Source of the DNA: Vibrio breoganii
GTDB lineage: Bacteria > Pseudomonadota > Gammaproteobacteria > Enterobacterales > Vibrionaceae
DNA: 64,000 bases
Direction of reading: 5' to 3'
Assembly: GCF_001677275.1 (NCBI RefSeq)
Contig: NZ_CP016177.1
Coordinates: forward strand, 1,302,001-1,366,000
The translations under genes were made by a program, and so were the position numbers. Shown piece after piece: positions 52,125 to 62,661 of this stretch (position 1 is its first letter; each line of letters opens with the position of its first letter). The notes beneath the pieces are model-generated. The model ran no database searches. It worked only from the letters and a program-made list of their open reading frames with translations, and was not told where the DNA came from.

Positions 52125-53378
52125 ATGACATTGACTTCTCGACTTTCTAAATCTTGCCTAGCAATCGTAACGGCACTTGCGTCAGCATCAGCTTTTGCAG
52201 AAGGGGCAAACTTTGAAGGACCAGACTCAGTAGAAAACACCATTGCAGCGCAAAAGGGTGAGCAGAAACATTGGCGTGAAAACTTAGCTGATAAGGGCTT
52301 TACCTTTGGCGCTGACTATTTTGCTCTTGGACTGGCAAGTCCTAATGGTGCAACTGGCGATGATGTCAGTGCTTCATCGGGTGTTGCTCGTTTGTACGGA
52401 CAGTGGAACCTTGTTGGCCGTGATAGTGGCAATACTGGTAGCTTAATTTGGAAAATCGAACATCGTCATGCGTATTCCGATTATGCACCTAAGGATTTTT
52501 CTGGAATTACGGGTTCTCCTTTTAATCCCGACACTTTGGGTTATATGGGGTTGATGTCTCCGGCATTTAGCGATCAAGGCTTTCGTGTTACTGACTTAAA
52601 TTGGAAACAAAAGATCAACGGTGGTCGCGGTACTATCCAAATTGGTTGGCAGGATGTGACTAACTACGTCGATACTTATGCGTTAGCGAGTCCGTGGACA
52701 GGGTTTTCGAACCTAGCATTTTCTACCGGTTCTGGAGTGATGGGCTTACCTGATGACGGCATCTTAGCGCTATCTGGCGGCCATATGATAAGTGATAACT
52801 TTTATGTAGTCGCTGGTATCGCAGACGCCAATGGTGATTCTGGTGATATTTTTGAAGGCTTTAATACTGTTGGCGATGGTGAGTACTTCAAAACACTAGA
52901 ATTTGGCTGGACAGCATCTCAAGATCAGATATTTACAGAAAACTTCCATATCACTTTATGGCAGATGGATGGAGGTACTCGTCACAACATAGACGCAGAT
53001 GGTGATGATGGACAAGGTATCAATTTCTCGTACAGCACATTTGTAACACCGCAAATTATGCCATTTGTGCGTGGTGGTTTCTCAGAAGGTGGTGTCGCTC
53101 TTTATGACAAATCGATATCTGCAGGCTTTGGTTATTTTGCTTTGGGAGGCGCGAATAACAATTTGGGCTTTGCGCTTAACTGGAGTGAGATCAATGATGA
53201 ATATTTCCTTGCCCCGTTAGCCAATAGTGATTCACAGGTAACCGCTGAGTTGTACTACAACATGCAATTTGGTGACCACTTCCAAGTCACCCCCGATATT
53301 CAGTTGATTGTCGATCCTGCATTTTCTACAGAAGACACCGCGCTAGTCGTTGGAGTACGTGGACGCATATTCTTCTAA
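52125..53378 (+). CDS. OprB-family carbohydrate porin
   Basis: 417 aa. Signal peptide ending ASAFA-E, then a porin barrel of the carbohydrate-selective OprB type (WNLVGRDSGNTGSLIWKIEH, DLNWKQKINGGRGTIQIGWQ) ending in Phe-Phe (RGRIFF). It should admit small solutes, presumably the substrate of the co-encoded amidohydrolase. A terminator follows, closing the unit. Confidence 0.85.
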   Translation: MTLTSRLSKSCLAIVTALASASAFAEGANFEGPDSVENTIAAQKGEQKHWRENLADKGFTFGADYFALGLASPNGATGDDVSASSGVARLYGQWNLVGRDSGNTGSLIWKIEHRHAYSDYAPKDFSGITGSPFNPDTLGYMGLMSPAFSDQGFRVTDLNWKQKINGGRGTIQIGWQDVTNYVDTYALASPWTGFSNLAFSTGSGVMGLPDDGILALSGGHMISDNFYVVAGIADANGDSGDIFEGFNTVGDGEYFKTLEFGWTASQDQIFTENFHITLWQMDGGTRHNIDADGDDGQGINFSYSTFVTPQIMPFVRGGFSEGGVALYDKSISAGFGYFALGGANNNLGFALNWSEINDEYFLAPLANSDSQVTAELYYNMQFGDHFQVTPDIQLIVDPAFSTEDTALVVGVRGRIFF

Positions 53379-53403
53379 TACCGTTACTCGCTTCTAATTC
53401 CAC

Positions 53404-53436
53404 AAAAGGGTCTTGATTCTATCAGGGCCCTTTTTC
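53404..53436 (+). terminator. intrinsic terminator of the porin operon
   Basis: AAAAGGG...CCCTTTTT with an inner TTGAT/ATCA pairing and five T. Confidence 0.75.
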
Positions 53437-53516
53437 GATCTTGCTAAGCTAGCTTTACCTTTTCGATTTGTTATAGTGAAACAAATCAATAGCTTGATGG
53501 ATAACAAGGAGAGTTG

Positions 53517-54008
53517 ATGGAAGTCACAGTCAGACGTTCAGAGCCGCAGGATGCAAGAGCCGTCAAAGAGATTTATGAGTGTACCAATGCCTATATGGGT
53601 ACACTGCAACTGCCTAACCCATCACTAACATTGTGGGAAGGGCGACTATCCACTGTTCCTGATCATGTCTTTTCCTATGTCGCGGTTGCAGATGATGAGA
53701 TCGTTGGCAATATCGGCTTTGAAGTAGGTACAAACCCAAGGCGTCGACATGTGGGCTCATTTGGTATGGGCGTTAAGGATCATCACCAAGGAAAAGGTGT
53801 CGGGACGGCATTGCTCGCCACAGTGATCGACTTGGCCGATAACTGGCTTAACCTGAAACGCATAGAACTGACTGTATTTGTAGATAACGAATCAGCGATC
53901 AATTTGTATATGAAGCATGACTTTGTCATTGAAGGTGAGTCCCAAGCCTACGCATTTCGAGATGGGGAATATGTCTCGGTGTATCACATGGCGAGAATCA
54001 AAAGTTAG
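53517..54008 (+). CDS. YhhY/AaaT-like amino-acid N-acetyltransferase
   Basis: 163 aa GNAT. It follows E. coli YhhY closely in layout: TLQLPNPSLTLWEGRL, GMGVKDHHQGKGVGTALL (acetyl-CoA loop), RIELTVFVDNESAINLYMKH and EGESQAYAFRDGEYVSVYHMAR. YhhY acetylates Phe and Met among others. ATG at 53517 follows AAGGAG. Confidence 0.88.
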   Translation: MEVTVRRSEPQDARAVKEIYECTNAYMGTLQLPNPSLTLWEGRLSTVPDHVFSYVAVADDEIVGNIGFEVGTNPRRRHVGSFGMGVKDHHQGKGVGTALLATVIDLADNWLNLKRIELTVFVDNESAINLYMKHDFVIEGESQAYAFRDGEYVSVYHMARIKS

Positions 54009-54094
54009 ACCATTGCTGAGCTTGCAGTAATATAATCCTGCACAGTATTTAAACGCTATTTTCGGTTGAGTGTTCAGCCCTAACAGGAAGTCTT

Positions 54095-54376
54095 ATGAAT
54101 TTGGATAAAGCTAAGAAACGAATCGCGAAACAGGTTAAAAAAGGCTTCAACGGTCACCCAAAAATTACTTTAGCCTACTTTGGGCCCTCAAAAGACTATG
54201 CGACTGAAGTGTCAGTTCAGTTTACTTTGAGTGAAGGCGATAGTGCTCAGGAAGAACGCTTCGCTTGTGAAACAGAGATTAGAAACAATGAGTTAATTCA
54301 AACCACATTACTTAAAATCATTGAGAGAGCCAATGTGAATTCTGTCATTGAGGTTGAAGGCGTTACCGTTCTTTAG
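54095..54376 (+). CDS. uncharacterised small protein, 93 aa
   Basis: 93 aa, basic N-terminal helix (NLDKAKKRIAKQVKKG) then beta-rich part with KITLAYFGPSKDYATEV and a final helix with NVNSVIEVEGVTVL. No known domain recognised. AGGAAG lies 8 nt before the ATG. Codon use and placement between two real genes support coding. Confidence 0.7.
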   Translation: MNLDKAKKRIAKQVKKGFNGHPKITLAYFGPSKDYATEVSVQFTLSEGDSAQEERFACETEIRNNELIQTTLLKIIERANVNSVIEVEGVTVL

Positions 54377-54477
54377 CCCAAGTAATTTGTCTCATTGTTT
54401 TCCAGTTCTATGTTTGTGGTCTTCATAAGCTAGGTTTAGCTTCGCGTTAACTATGTATTGAAATAACGGAGTATCAA

Positions 54478-54945
54478 ATGTCAGAACATTCAGCAACCGT
54501 TAGATGGAAACGTGGTGAAACTGAAGCTTTCAGCGACAACAAGTACAGTCGAGGCCACACCTGGGAATTTGATGGCGGTGCATCTGTTTTGGCTTCAGCA
54601 TCGCCTCATGTTGTTCCTCTACCGCTATCTGTTGAAGAAAACGTAGATCCAGAAGAAGCCTTTATCGCGGCTTTGTCCAGTTGTCATATGCTTGTCTTTC
54701 TATCGATTGCCGCAAAGAAAAAATACGTCATTGAAAGCTATACGGATAACGCAATAGGTACGCTAAGAGAAAATACCAAGGGCAAGATGGCCGTCACTCA
54801 AGTGGTACTCCGTCCTCAGGTAGTCTTTTCTGGTGAGCGTGTTCCGACAACAGAACAACTAGAAAAAATGCATCATCTGTCTCATGAGAATTGCTTTATT
54901 GCGAACTCGGTAGAAACAGAAGTAATCACGGAAATAATTACCTAA
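54478..54945 (+). CDS. OsmC-family peroxiredoxin-like protein
   Basis: 155 aa. VDPEEAFIAALSSCHMLVFL contains the first reactive Cys, and LSHENCFIANSV the second, the pair that reduces organic hydroperoxides in OsmC/Ohr proteins. TWEFDGGASVLASASPHVVP is the usual N-terminal strand region. A role in peroxide detoxification is likely. Confidence 0.88.
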   Translation: MSEHSATVRWKRGETEAFSDNKYSRGHTWEFDGGASVLASASPHVVPLPLSVEENVDPEEAFIAALSSCHMLVFLSIAAKKKYVIESYTDNAIGTLRENTKGKMAVTQVVLRPQVVFSGERVPTTEQLEKMHHLSHENCFIANSVETEVITEIIT

Positions 54946-55003
54946 AGACTTTAAAACAACAAAAGCTTAATGGGCTTGGCCTAAAACCATACAAGGAGCG
55001 TTA

Positions 55004-55600
55004 ATGGTTGTATATGGAGATCTGCAGTCTGGGAACTGTTTAAAGGTGAAATTGATTCTGTCATTCCTTGGCATAGAACATCAGTGGATTCACGTGAATA
55101 TTCTAGAGAACGAAACTAAAACTCCTGAGTTTCTTTCTATCAACCCAAACGGGAAAATACCTGCTGTTGCCCTTGATGATGGACGCACTTTAAGCGAATC
55201 AAATGCTATCTTGGGCTACTTTGCCGAAGGCACTGATTTCCTCCCAACAGATAAATACCAAAAAGCCAAAGTTTATGAATGGCTGTTCTTTGAGCAGTAT
55301 TCACACGAACCCTATATTGCGGTGGCTAGGTTTATTCAAAAGTACCAGGGAATGCCTGAAAATCGAATTGACGAGTTTAATTCTCTACAAGAAGGGGGCA
55401 ACAAAGCGCTGGCTCTAATGGACAGCCAGTTGTCTCAATCAAACTTTCTGGTAGGTGCACAGCCAACAATCGCCGATATTGCTTTATATGCTTACACCCA
55501 TGTTGCCAACGAAGGTGGGTTTAATTTATCAAACTATCCTCACATACAGCGCTGGATTGCGAATATTTCAGCAATAGATGGCTATGTGGACATGTCTTGA
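55004..55600 (+). CDS. glutathione S-transferase family protein
   Basis: 198 aa. Thioredoxin-like N-domain with SGNCLKVKLILSFLG, INPNGKIPAVALDDGRTLSESNAIL (cis-Pro and Ser-binding gamma-glutamyl site), and an all-helical C-domain with PTIADIALYAYTHVA. The transferred electrophile is unknown. GGAGCG precedes the ATG. With the OsmC-like gene it may serve oxidative or electrophile stress. Confidence 0.88.
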   Translation: MVVYGDLQSGNCLKVKLILSFLGIEHQWIHVNILENETKTPEFLSINPNGKIPAVALDDGRTLSESNAILGYFAEGTDFLPTDKYQKAKVYEWLFFEQYSHEPYIAVARFIQKYQGMPENRIDEFNSLQEGGNKALALMDSQLSQSNFLVGAQPTIADIALYAYTHVANEGGFNLSNYPHIQRWIANISAIDGYVDMS

Positions 55601-55697
55601 TTGATGCGCACCCCCACCAAATATGGTGTAGCTAAATGCATTTGAGAATGTCATTTGTAAATCGAAAGATGATGCAATAACAAGGTAACCTTAAACA

Positions 55698-56228
55698 ATG
55701 GAAACAACCCGACTGCGTTTAACTCCTCCTTCATTAGAGGATCAGCCGGCTATGCTGGTGGCCATTAAAGAAAGCGAGCAAGAGCTTAAGGAATTCTTAC
55801 CTTGGGTCCCATTTGCGCTTTCACAGCCGGCGTCCATTGAAAACACCCAGCAGGCCATAGAAAACTTTGCAGGCTTCAAGGATGAGCTTCGTTACTCTCT
55901 AATAGAAAAAACATCGGGTAGGTTAATAGGCGCCATCGGCCTGATCATTCGCGATAAAGAGGTGCCTTTCTTTGAGATAGGCTATTGGCTGCGAAGCGAT
56001 AGTGTCGGCAAGGGGTTTATCACCGAAGCGGTAACTAGGTTAGAAGCGTATGCCTTTGATGAGCTCAAGGCGAACCGCATAGAAATAAGAGCGGCCCAAA
56101 GTAACGTTAAAAGTAGGAATGTGGCCCAGCGCTGTGGTTATGAACTTGAGGCAACTTTGCGCAATGAACGACGACTGCCTTCAGGAAACCTCGATAACAC
56201 ACTAGTGTTCGTAAAGCCACGTAACTAG
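55698..56228 (+). CDS. RimJ/RimL-type GNAT acetyltransferase
   Basis: 176 aa. METTRLRLTPPSLEDQPAM and LKEFLPWVPF at the N-terminus, IGYWLRSDSVGKGFITEAV (acetyl-CoA loop) and NRIEIRAAQSNVKSRNVAQR mark it as a RimJ/RimL-like N-acetyltransferase. The target, a ribosomal protein or small molecule, is unknown. Confidence 0.88.
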   Translation: METTRLRLTPPSLEDQPAMLVAIKESEQELKEFLPWVPFALSQPASIENTQQAIENFAGFKDELRYSLIEKTSGRLIGAIGLIIRDKEVPFFEIGYWLRSDSVGKGFITEAVTRLEAYAFDELKANRIEIRAAQSNVKSRNVAQRCGYELEATLRNERRLPSGNLDNTLVFVKPRN

Positions 56229-56272
56229 CGACTAGCGAGCCAGGTTGGCTCGCTGTCTTGAATTACTCTTGT

Positions 56273-57445
56273 TTAGCTCTCACACACTTCGTAATTGGAT
56301 TTACGTCGACAAACTACATACCAAATCAATGGCAGTGACATGAACAGTGCCATCATCTGCAATGATCCTAGTGGCAAGAAGTTAACGATACCGATCAGCG
56401 TTGAAGCTCCAGCCATCTGGAAGAAACCCAATAGTGAAGCGGCGGTTCCTGCTCGCTCAGAAAATGGCGCTAGTGCAGCGCTACAGCAAATGGCCAGAGT
56501 TAAACAGAAACCAGTACTCGCAATAAACACAGGCCCCATGAAGGCAATAGGACTATCTACGCCTTGCAGCAGCAAGATTGAAGCTGCTGCCAGAGTGCAC
56601 ATTGCAATCGCCAGTTTCAGTGCTCGTGATTGACCTAAACGGCGAATGATAATCGGCGCGGTAAACGAACCCAAAATGTTGATAAGTGCATTGCTACCAA
56701 ACCATAGTGAGAAGGTGGTTGGGTCTAAGTCCAACTCGACCATAAGACGCACTGGAGCCACGCTAACAAAGGCAATAATGATCGCCATTGCCAACATAAC
56801 CAGACCTGCGTTAAATCTAAAGGTGTGGCTTTGTAAAATGGGTTGGTATTGTTTCCAGTTGATAAGCTTAGGGCTTGAGATGGTATTCGACGGGCGCGTT
56901 TCCGGTAAACGCAACAAAGCAAATAGAGTCACGAACAAGGCATAGCCTGCCATAAAGTAGAAGGTTGCTCTCCAGTCCCATGTTTCACTCAGCCAACCAC
57001 CAAGCATTGGCGCTAGCGCAGGAATGACGCAGATAACGCCATTGATGTAACTGTAGATAGACGCCGTTCTTTCGGTGCTATAGCTATCGCGCACCCCAGA
57101 CATTACACCTACTGATACCGCACATGTGCCCAAACCTTGTAATATTCGAGCAAGCCATAACACTTCTATTTGCATAGCGAATGCAGCAACGCCAGATCCA
57201 AAAATATAAAGCAATAGGCCACTTAGAATGAGGGGTCTGCGTCCGTAGCGATCAGCCAAAGGCCCTGCAAGCAATTGACCCAAACCTAAAGCAGCGAGAA
57301 AAAGTGTGATGGTGGTTTGGATGTTTGCCATTGGGGTCTGTAGATTGTCTGCCATTTGCGGGAGCGCAGGGAGATAGATATCAATTCCCATAGGGCTAAT
57401 GACGATCAACAGTAAGAAGAGATAAATAGGGGCTTTGTGGTTCAT
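56273..57445 (-). CDS. Bcr/CflA-type MFS drug efflux pump
   Basis: 390 aa with twelve helices. GPLADRYGRRPLILSGL is MFS motif A, and SPMGIDIYLPALPQMADNLQ the Bcr/CflA signature. It exports drugs or metabolites with proton antiport. It is divergent from a LysR-family gene, 90 bp apart, so that regulator probably controls it. Confidence 0.88.
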   Translation of the reverse strand: MNHKAPIYLFLLLIVISPMGIDIYLPALPQMADNLQTPMANIQTTITLFLAALGLGQLLAGPLADRYGRRPLILSGLLLYIFGSGVAAFAMQIEVLWLARILQGLGTCAVSVGVMSGVRDSYSTERTASIYSYINGVICVIPALAPMLGGWLSETWDWRATFYFMAGYALFVTLFALLRLPETRPSNTISSPKLINWKQYQPILQSHTFRFNAGLVMLAMAIIIAFVSVAPVRLMVELDLDPTTFSLWFGSNALINILGSFTAPIIIRRLGQSRALKLAIAMCTLAAASILLLQGVDSPIAFMGPVFIASTGFCLTLAICCSAALAPFSERAGTAASLLGFFQMAGASTLIGIVNFLPLGSLQMMALFMSLPLIWYVVCRRKSNYEVCES

Positions 57446-57535
57446 TTGTATCTTTGTCTGTGTGGTGTAGGGCGGCAGTGTATCAATGTTGCGATATGAC
57501 TAATATTGAATTATTGTCATCAGATACTTTCTTAA

Positions 57536-58520
<985 letters not shown>

Positions 58521-58545
58521 TTAAATATCCCGCGCTATTGAGTGG

Positions 58546-58737
58546 GTGATTATCCCCTTTATGGGCGGTCAGATCACCGCTATACACGCACATAGCTGGA
58601 TTCATAAGGCAATGGCAAATGGTTGCGGTTTCTTTTTACAATTGCCAAATATTAGTGGTGATACGGTTTTAACGCCGGATGCTGAGGGGTTAGTAGAGAA
58701 GGTCATGATTCCTGAGGATGGGGAAGTGTTGATCTAA
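58546..58737 (+). CDS. doubtful small ORF, 63 aa
   Basis: Starts with GTG; contains MGGQITAIHAHSWIHKAMANG and GDTVLTPDAEGLVEKVMIPEDG (partly quoted). No family, no good ribosome-binding site. It could be a remnant of a larger gene. Listed because the space between the LysR and phosphoesterase genes would otherwise be empty. Confidence 0.25.
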   Translation: MIIPFMGGQITAIHAHSWIHKAMANGCGFFLQLPNISGDTVLTPDAEGLVEKVMIPEDGEVLI

Positions 58738-58866
58738 CTGCAAAACCGTTAATTTAATCGGCGCAATTGGGCTTTAAATTAAATTAGCTATAATCAATTT
58801 GATATGAGGTTTGGGTCATGCAATATACATAGAGAAGCATGCCAGAGAGTTGGAGATGTTTTCTTT

Positions 58867-59811
58867 ATGCAAAAGATAATTGGTCTGATACTAGTCGTGT
58901 TTCCTTTCAGTTTATGTGCCCAAAGCAATATAACATTTGAACCCCCGAAGCGGACAATCGCTCCAGTCCAATTCGCAGTAATTGGGGATCTGACGGGTGG
59001 TGAAAGGGCTGGAGTGTATCAAGGCGCTGTAAATGCACTGAGCCTACTCCAGCCAGACTTTATCTTGTCGGTTGGAGACTTGATTGAAGGGGGAACAGAA
59101 GAGCTCAGTACAATGAACTCTGAGTGGGAGACTTTTGCCACCATTACTCAATCCAATGATATCCCATTTTATCCTGTTGTCGGTAATCATGATATTTCCA
59201 ACATAGCAATGCGTGAGTGGTGGGAGTCGAGTATTGGCCCTAGGTACTATCACTTTAGGCATAAAGATATGTTGTTCTTGATGCTTGATTCTGAGGATTT
59301 TATTGCAGAACGTTTTAGCGAAATTAAAGTATTAAGAAATGAAGCGGTAAACCTTTATAAAACCGAGGGTGAGGACGCTTTTATGGCGACCGAGTATGCT
59401 CAATTAAAAGAGCGGAAATACGGAAAACTTAGCGATGAACAAATTAAGTACTTCCTAAAGGCGTTGGATAATAATAAGGATGTTAACTGGGTATTTGTCT
59501 TAATGCACAAACCCTTGTGGAGCGACGATTCTTCAGGCTTTACGGCAATAGAGTTAGCATTACAAAACTTCTCATATACAGTTTTGAATGGTCATGAGCA
59601 TACGTACTATTATGAAGAACGAAAAGGACAAGACTACATTCAGCTAGGAACAACAGGTGGGGCATTTACACCGTCTGATCGTGGCTTTCATATGGACCAT
59701 ATTATGTGGATTTCGGTTTCTGAAGGCGAGCCAACCATCATAAATTTAAAACTGGATAGTTTGGTTGATAAGTATGGTGAACCTTTACTTGATCTAAATG
59801 AAAGCAAGTAA
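58867..59811 (+). CDS. exported metallophosphoesterase
   Basis: 314 aa. Signal peptide (QKIIGLILVVFPFSLCA). Calcineurin-like phosphoesterase motifs: VIGDLTGGE, LSVGDLIEGG, PVVGNHD, LMHKPLW and NGHEHTYYY, supplying the two-metal site. Probably hydrolyses phosphate esters in the periplasm. ATG at 58867 gives the signal peptide; the longer N-terminus is unlikely. Confidence 0.85.
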   Translation: MQKIIGLILVVFPFSLCAQSNITFEPPKRTIAPVQFAVIGDLTGGERAGVYQGAVNALSLLQPDFILSVGDLIEGGTEELSTMNSEWETFATITQSNDIPFYPVVGNHDISNIAMREWWESSIGPRYYHFRHKDMLFLMLDSEDFIAERFSEIKVLRNEAVNLYKTEGEDAFMATEYAQLKERKYGKLSDEQIKYFLKALDNNKDVNWVFVLMHKPLWSDDSSGFTAIELALQNFSYTVLNGHEHTYYYEERKGQDYIQLGTTGGAFTPSDRGFHMDHIMWISVSEGEPTIINLKLDSLVDKYGEPLLDLNESK

Positions 59812-59988
59812 CTCAATTATGATTGCTCATGGTGATATAGGAATTATTAGGTGACTGTAGCTAAATGACTCGAGAGTAGCTCGTTACCACAGGATATTGA
59901 ACCAACGAAACCTTTGTTGATGGCGTTTTTCTTCCGTTACCAAAAGCAAATCAGTCTGTGTATCAAATCAATGTTTCTTAAAAATTAA

Positions 59989-60021
59989 AAGCTCGATAGA
60001 CCTAGACGGAATATCGAGCTT
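59989..60021 (-). terminator. terminator after exported SnoaL-like gene
   Basis: AAGCTCGATA/TATCGAGCTT with a 13-base loop; on the minus strand followed by TTTTAATTTTT. Confidence 0.75.
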
Positions 60022-60046
60022 GTAGACATTTGCGATTCTATAGTCG

Positions 60047-60547
60047 TTATTTTTTGGTGTGATAAGCCTTTGATACTGCGAAACTGTCTTCAAACCAGTT
60101 CCAACTCTTCACTTTGCCATTTTCAACGTGAACTCGTACTGCCCAGCTGAATTTGCCTGTGTCTACACCTGACTCGTTCGCAATTGCACTCATACTGCCC
60201 ATAAATACGGCTTGGTCACCGCTTACAAAGCTATAGTCCGTAGTCCAGCTGGTTACTTTCAAACCTGCACCGAAGAGGGGGAGAAAAGTATTGAGTACTT
60301 CTTCTTTTGAATCCCAGTTTCCGATCCAGGGGATGCTATCGTCACCTTCATTATGCCAGACAAAGTCATCAGCCATGAGTGTCTTAAGTTTTTCCATATC
60401 GCCAGAGCCTGCAGCCCATAGAAACGCTTGAGCCGTTTCTAATGTCTTAGCAGGATCAACCATTTCTGTTTCATCCGCCATGGCTGCTGTTAGGTGAAAG
60501 AAAGCCAATAGACTAGCAAGACCGATCAATAGATTCTTCTTTAACAT
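60047..60547 (-). CDS. exported SnoaL-like (NTF2-fold) protein
   Basis: 166 aa from the ATG at 60547, which follows AGGAGAGATAAA. Signal peptide ending AAMA-D, then a SnoaL-like domain (FLWAAGSGDMEKLKTLMADD, DFVWHNEGDDSIPWIG, VENGKVKSWNWFED). A periplasmic isomerase or ligand-binding function is possible but unproven. It is divergent from a LysR-type gene. Confidence 0.82.
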   Translation of the reverse strand: MLKKNLLIGLASLLAFFHLTAAMADETEMVDPAKTLETAQAFLWAAGSGDMEKLKTLMADDFVWHNEGDDSIPWIGNWDSKEEVLNTFLPLFGAGLKVTSWTTDYSFVSGDQAVFMGSMSAIANESGVDTGKFSWAVRVHVENGKVKSWNWFEDSFAVSKAYHTKK

Positions 60548-60711
60548 TTTATCTCTCCTGACTGTCAATTTTGAAGTTCAGTGCCTAGAAGATAAGGGTC
60601 GCTATCTACGTATGCCTTGATCTTCAACTCCGCTTATTGCATTCGTGTAATAACTATAGTCGTGCTAAATTTTAAGTAAATGCACTAATTAAACACATAT
60701 GGTATGCAAAA

Positions 60712-61596
60712 ATGCACAACATTCGATGGGGTGACCTGCAATATGTTCTGGCGGTGGCTAATGAGGGATCTTTATCGGGGGCGGCGAGATCACTTGGAGT
60801 TAATCACAGTACCGTATCGCGTCGTATTGACTCTTTTGAGTATCGGCATAAGTTACGAATTTTTCATAAGCTTTCTACCGGTTATAAATTAACGGTTGAA
60901 GGACAAAAGCTACTAGAGTCTGCACTCTCTGTAGAGTCTACAGTGAGAGAGTTGGAACATAAAATTTTCGGTCAGGAAATGAAGTTGGAAGGTACGTTGA
61001 GATTGACTACTACAGACGCTTTGTCACGTTTAGTATTAGGTCCTCATTTGGCTGCGTTTCATCGTCTGTATCCTAAAATCCAATTAGAACTGAGTCTGAC
61101 ATCTCGTCGACTAGACATTTCACATTTAGATGCAGATGTTGCGATTCGTCCTGCGAGTGAGTTATCTATGTCTTTGGTTGGCACAAAGTTAAGCAAAATT
61201 GCCTTTGGTGTTTACGGTGCACCTAGTTATATCAATGGGCTTAAAAGCAAGCACCCATTAAAGTCTGCATCTTGGTTAGTCATGTATAGGGGTAGCGCTT
61301 CGCTTCAGGTATCTGAATTAATTTCTGACGAAAAGATAGTAATGAAAACGGATTCTTTCGAATCTCTGATATTAGCCGCTGAGAACCAGATGGGACTTGC
61401 CTATCTACCTTGTTTTGTTGGTGACAGTTCTAGGTCTTTGCAAAAGCTGGATATGGAAGTGGAACAACACAGTACAGACCTTTGGATTATGACCCATAAA
61501 GACCTAGAGGACTCTGCCAGAGTAAAAGCGTTTTTCAACTTTATGAAAGAAGCAATTAAGTCAGATCGCAATCGATTAGCGGGCTTAGATAATTAA
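60712..61596 (+). CDS. LysR-family regulator
   Basis: 294 aa. HTH region VANEGSLSGAARSLGVNHST and VSRRIDSFE, followed by a substrate-binding domain (LRLTTTDALSRLVLGPHLAAF, quoted in part). Resembles regulators that act on a divergent neighbour; here that is the exported SnoaL-like gene 164 bp away. Confidence 0.88.
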   Translation: MHNIRWGDLQYVLAVANEGSLSGAARSLGVNHSTVSRRIDSFEYRHKLRIFHKLSTGYKLTVEGQKLLESALSVESTVRELEHKIFGQEMKLEGTLRLTTTDALSRLVLGPHLAAFHRLYPKIQLELSLTSRRLDISHLDADVAIRPASELSMSLVGTKLSKIAFGVYGAPSYINGLKSKHPLKSASWLVMYRGSASLQVSELISDEKIVMKTDSFESLILAAENQMGLAYLPCFVGDSSRSLQKLDMEVEQHSTDLWIMTHKDLEDSARVKAFFNFMKEAIKSDRNRLAGLDN

Positions 61597-61773
61597 CCTT
61601 TTACTCTTGATGCAGAATAAATACTACTGATGTGGAATGAGCTTCAACTTTGTTGTGAAAGCCTTATAAGTTTGCATTTTAGTGATCGATACATCCCGAA
61701 AAACAGCTTATAGCTTGTCTACTTAATTCAATTATCCTCCATTCTATTAATGTCCCTTTAACGGAGGCTAATT

Positions 61774-62631
61774 ATGTCAATACGAACTCCCGTCACTTTA
61801 ATTGCACTTGCATGTTCTGCTCTCGAATCCGAAACGGCTCAATGTAGCGAGTTTTCTGATTTCTTAATGCTTGCTAAGCCTTATCAAGGGGAAGAGCTCA
61901 ATAGCAACTACCTTGTGAGTGAAAAATTAGATGGCATAAGGGCGATCTGGGATGGAAAAGAGTTGCGTACTCGAGGAGGTATTGCGTTGACTGCGCCTAG
62001 CTCTTTTACCGAACAGTTGCCTACGTTTGCTGTTGAGGGAGAGTTGTGGGCCGGGCGTGGCAATTATGCTCAAGTGCAGAAAACGGTTCTGGATGAGAGG
62101 CCAGATGAGCCTAGCTGGAGCACTATAACTTATATGATTTTTGATAGGCTAGACAGCCTAGCTACCTTTGAAGAGCGTTATGCCTCACTTCGTTTATGGA
62201 AGATGGCGTCAGGTTCTCGTTCTGATCAGGTACAGGTAGTCGAGCAGATTCCTTTTCAGTCAAACGCTCAGTTAAATAAACAATTACAACAAGTTACCAA
62301 ACGAGGTGGCGAAGGGCTGGTGGTTCGTCATAAGCAAGCTGTCTATATGTCAGGTCGTAGTGAGCAGCTGTTTAAGATAAAGATCCACCAAGATGCGGAA
62401 GCGACAGTGATTGGATACAAGCCTGGTAATGGAAAGTATCAGTCGCTGGTGGGCGCACTTCATGTTGAGTCTCCATCAGGTGTGCAATTTTATATTGGAA
62501 GTGGACTCACAGATGAAATGCGAAAAGCGCCACCAATGCTTGGTTCGGAGATTACTTATCGCTATAACGGCACAACAGAAAATGGTGTGCCGCGTTTTGC
62601 TCGATTCTTAAGAGAGCGTAAGGTGCATTAG
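61774..62631 (+). CDS. ATP-dependent DNA ligase, LigE/periplasmic type
   Basis: 285 aa minimal ligase. Motif I SEKLDGIRA gives the AMP-accepting Lys51; RTRGG, VEGELW (motif III), EGLVVRH (IV) and LFKIKIH (V) follow, then an OB-fold domain. The N-terminus (SIRTPVTLIALACSALESE) resembles a signal peptide, as in Vibrio and Haemophilus LigE-type enzymes thought to seal DNA in the periplasm. It has GGAGG before the ATG and neighbours norM as in other vibrios I recall. Confidence 0.87.
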   Translation: MSIRTPVTLIALACSALESETAQCSEFSDFLMLAKPYQGEELNSNYLVSEKLDGIRAIWDGKELRTRGGIALTAPSSFTEQLPTFAVEGELWAGRGNYAQVQKTVLDERPDEPSWSTITYMIFDRLDSLATFEERYASLRLWKMASGSRSDQVQVVEQIPFQSNAQLNKQLQQVTKRGGEGLVVRHKQAVYMSGRSEQLFKIKIHQDAEATVIGYKPGNGKYQSLVGALHVESPSGVQFYIGSGLTDEMRKAPPMLGSEITYRYNGTTENGVPRFARFLRERKVH

Positions 62632-62661
62632 CGTAAAGTGCATTAGCGCAAAGTGCAATTA
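62616..62661. repeat. 15-bp tandem repeat, three units
   Basis: GCGTAAGGTGCATTA, GCGTAAAGTGCATTA and GCGCAAAGTGCAATTA. The first unit holds the ligase stop region, the third the norM stop. Confidence 0.85.
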
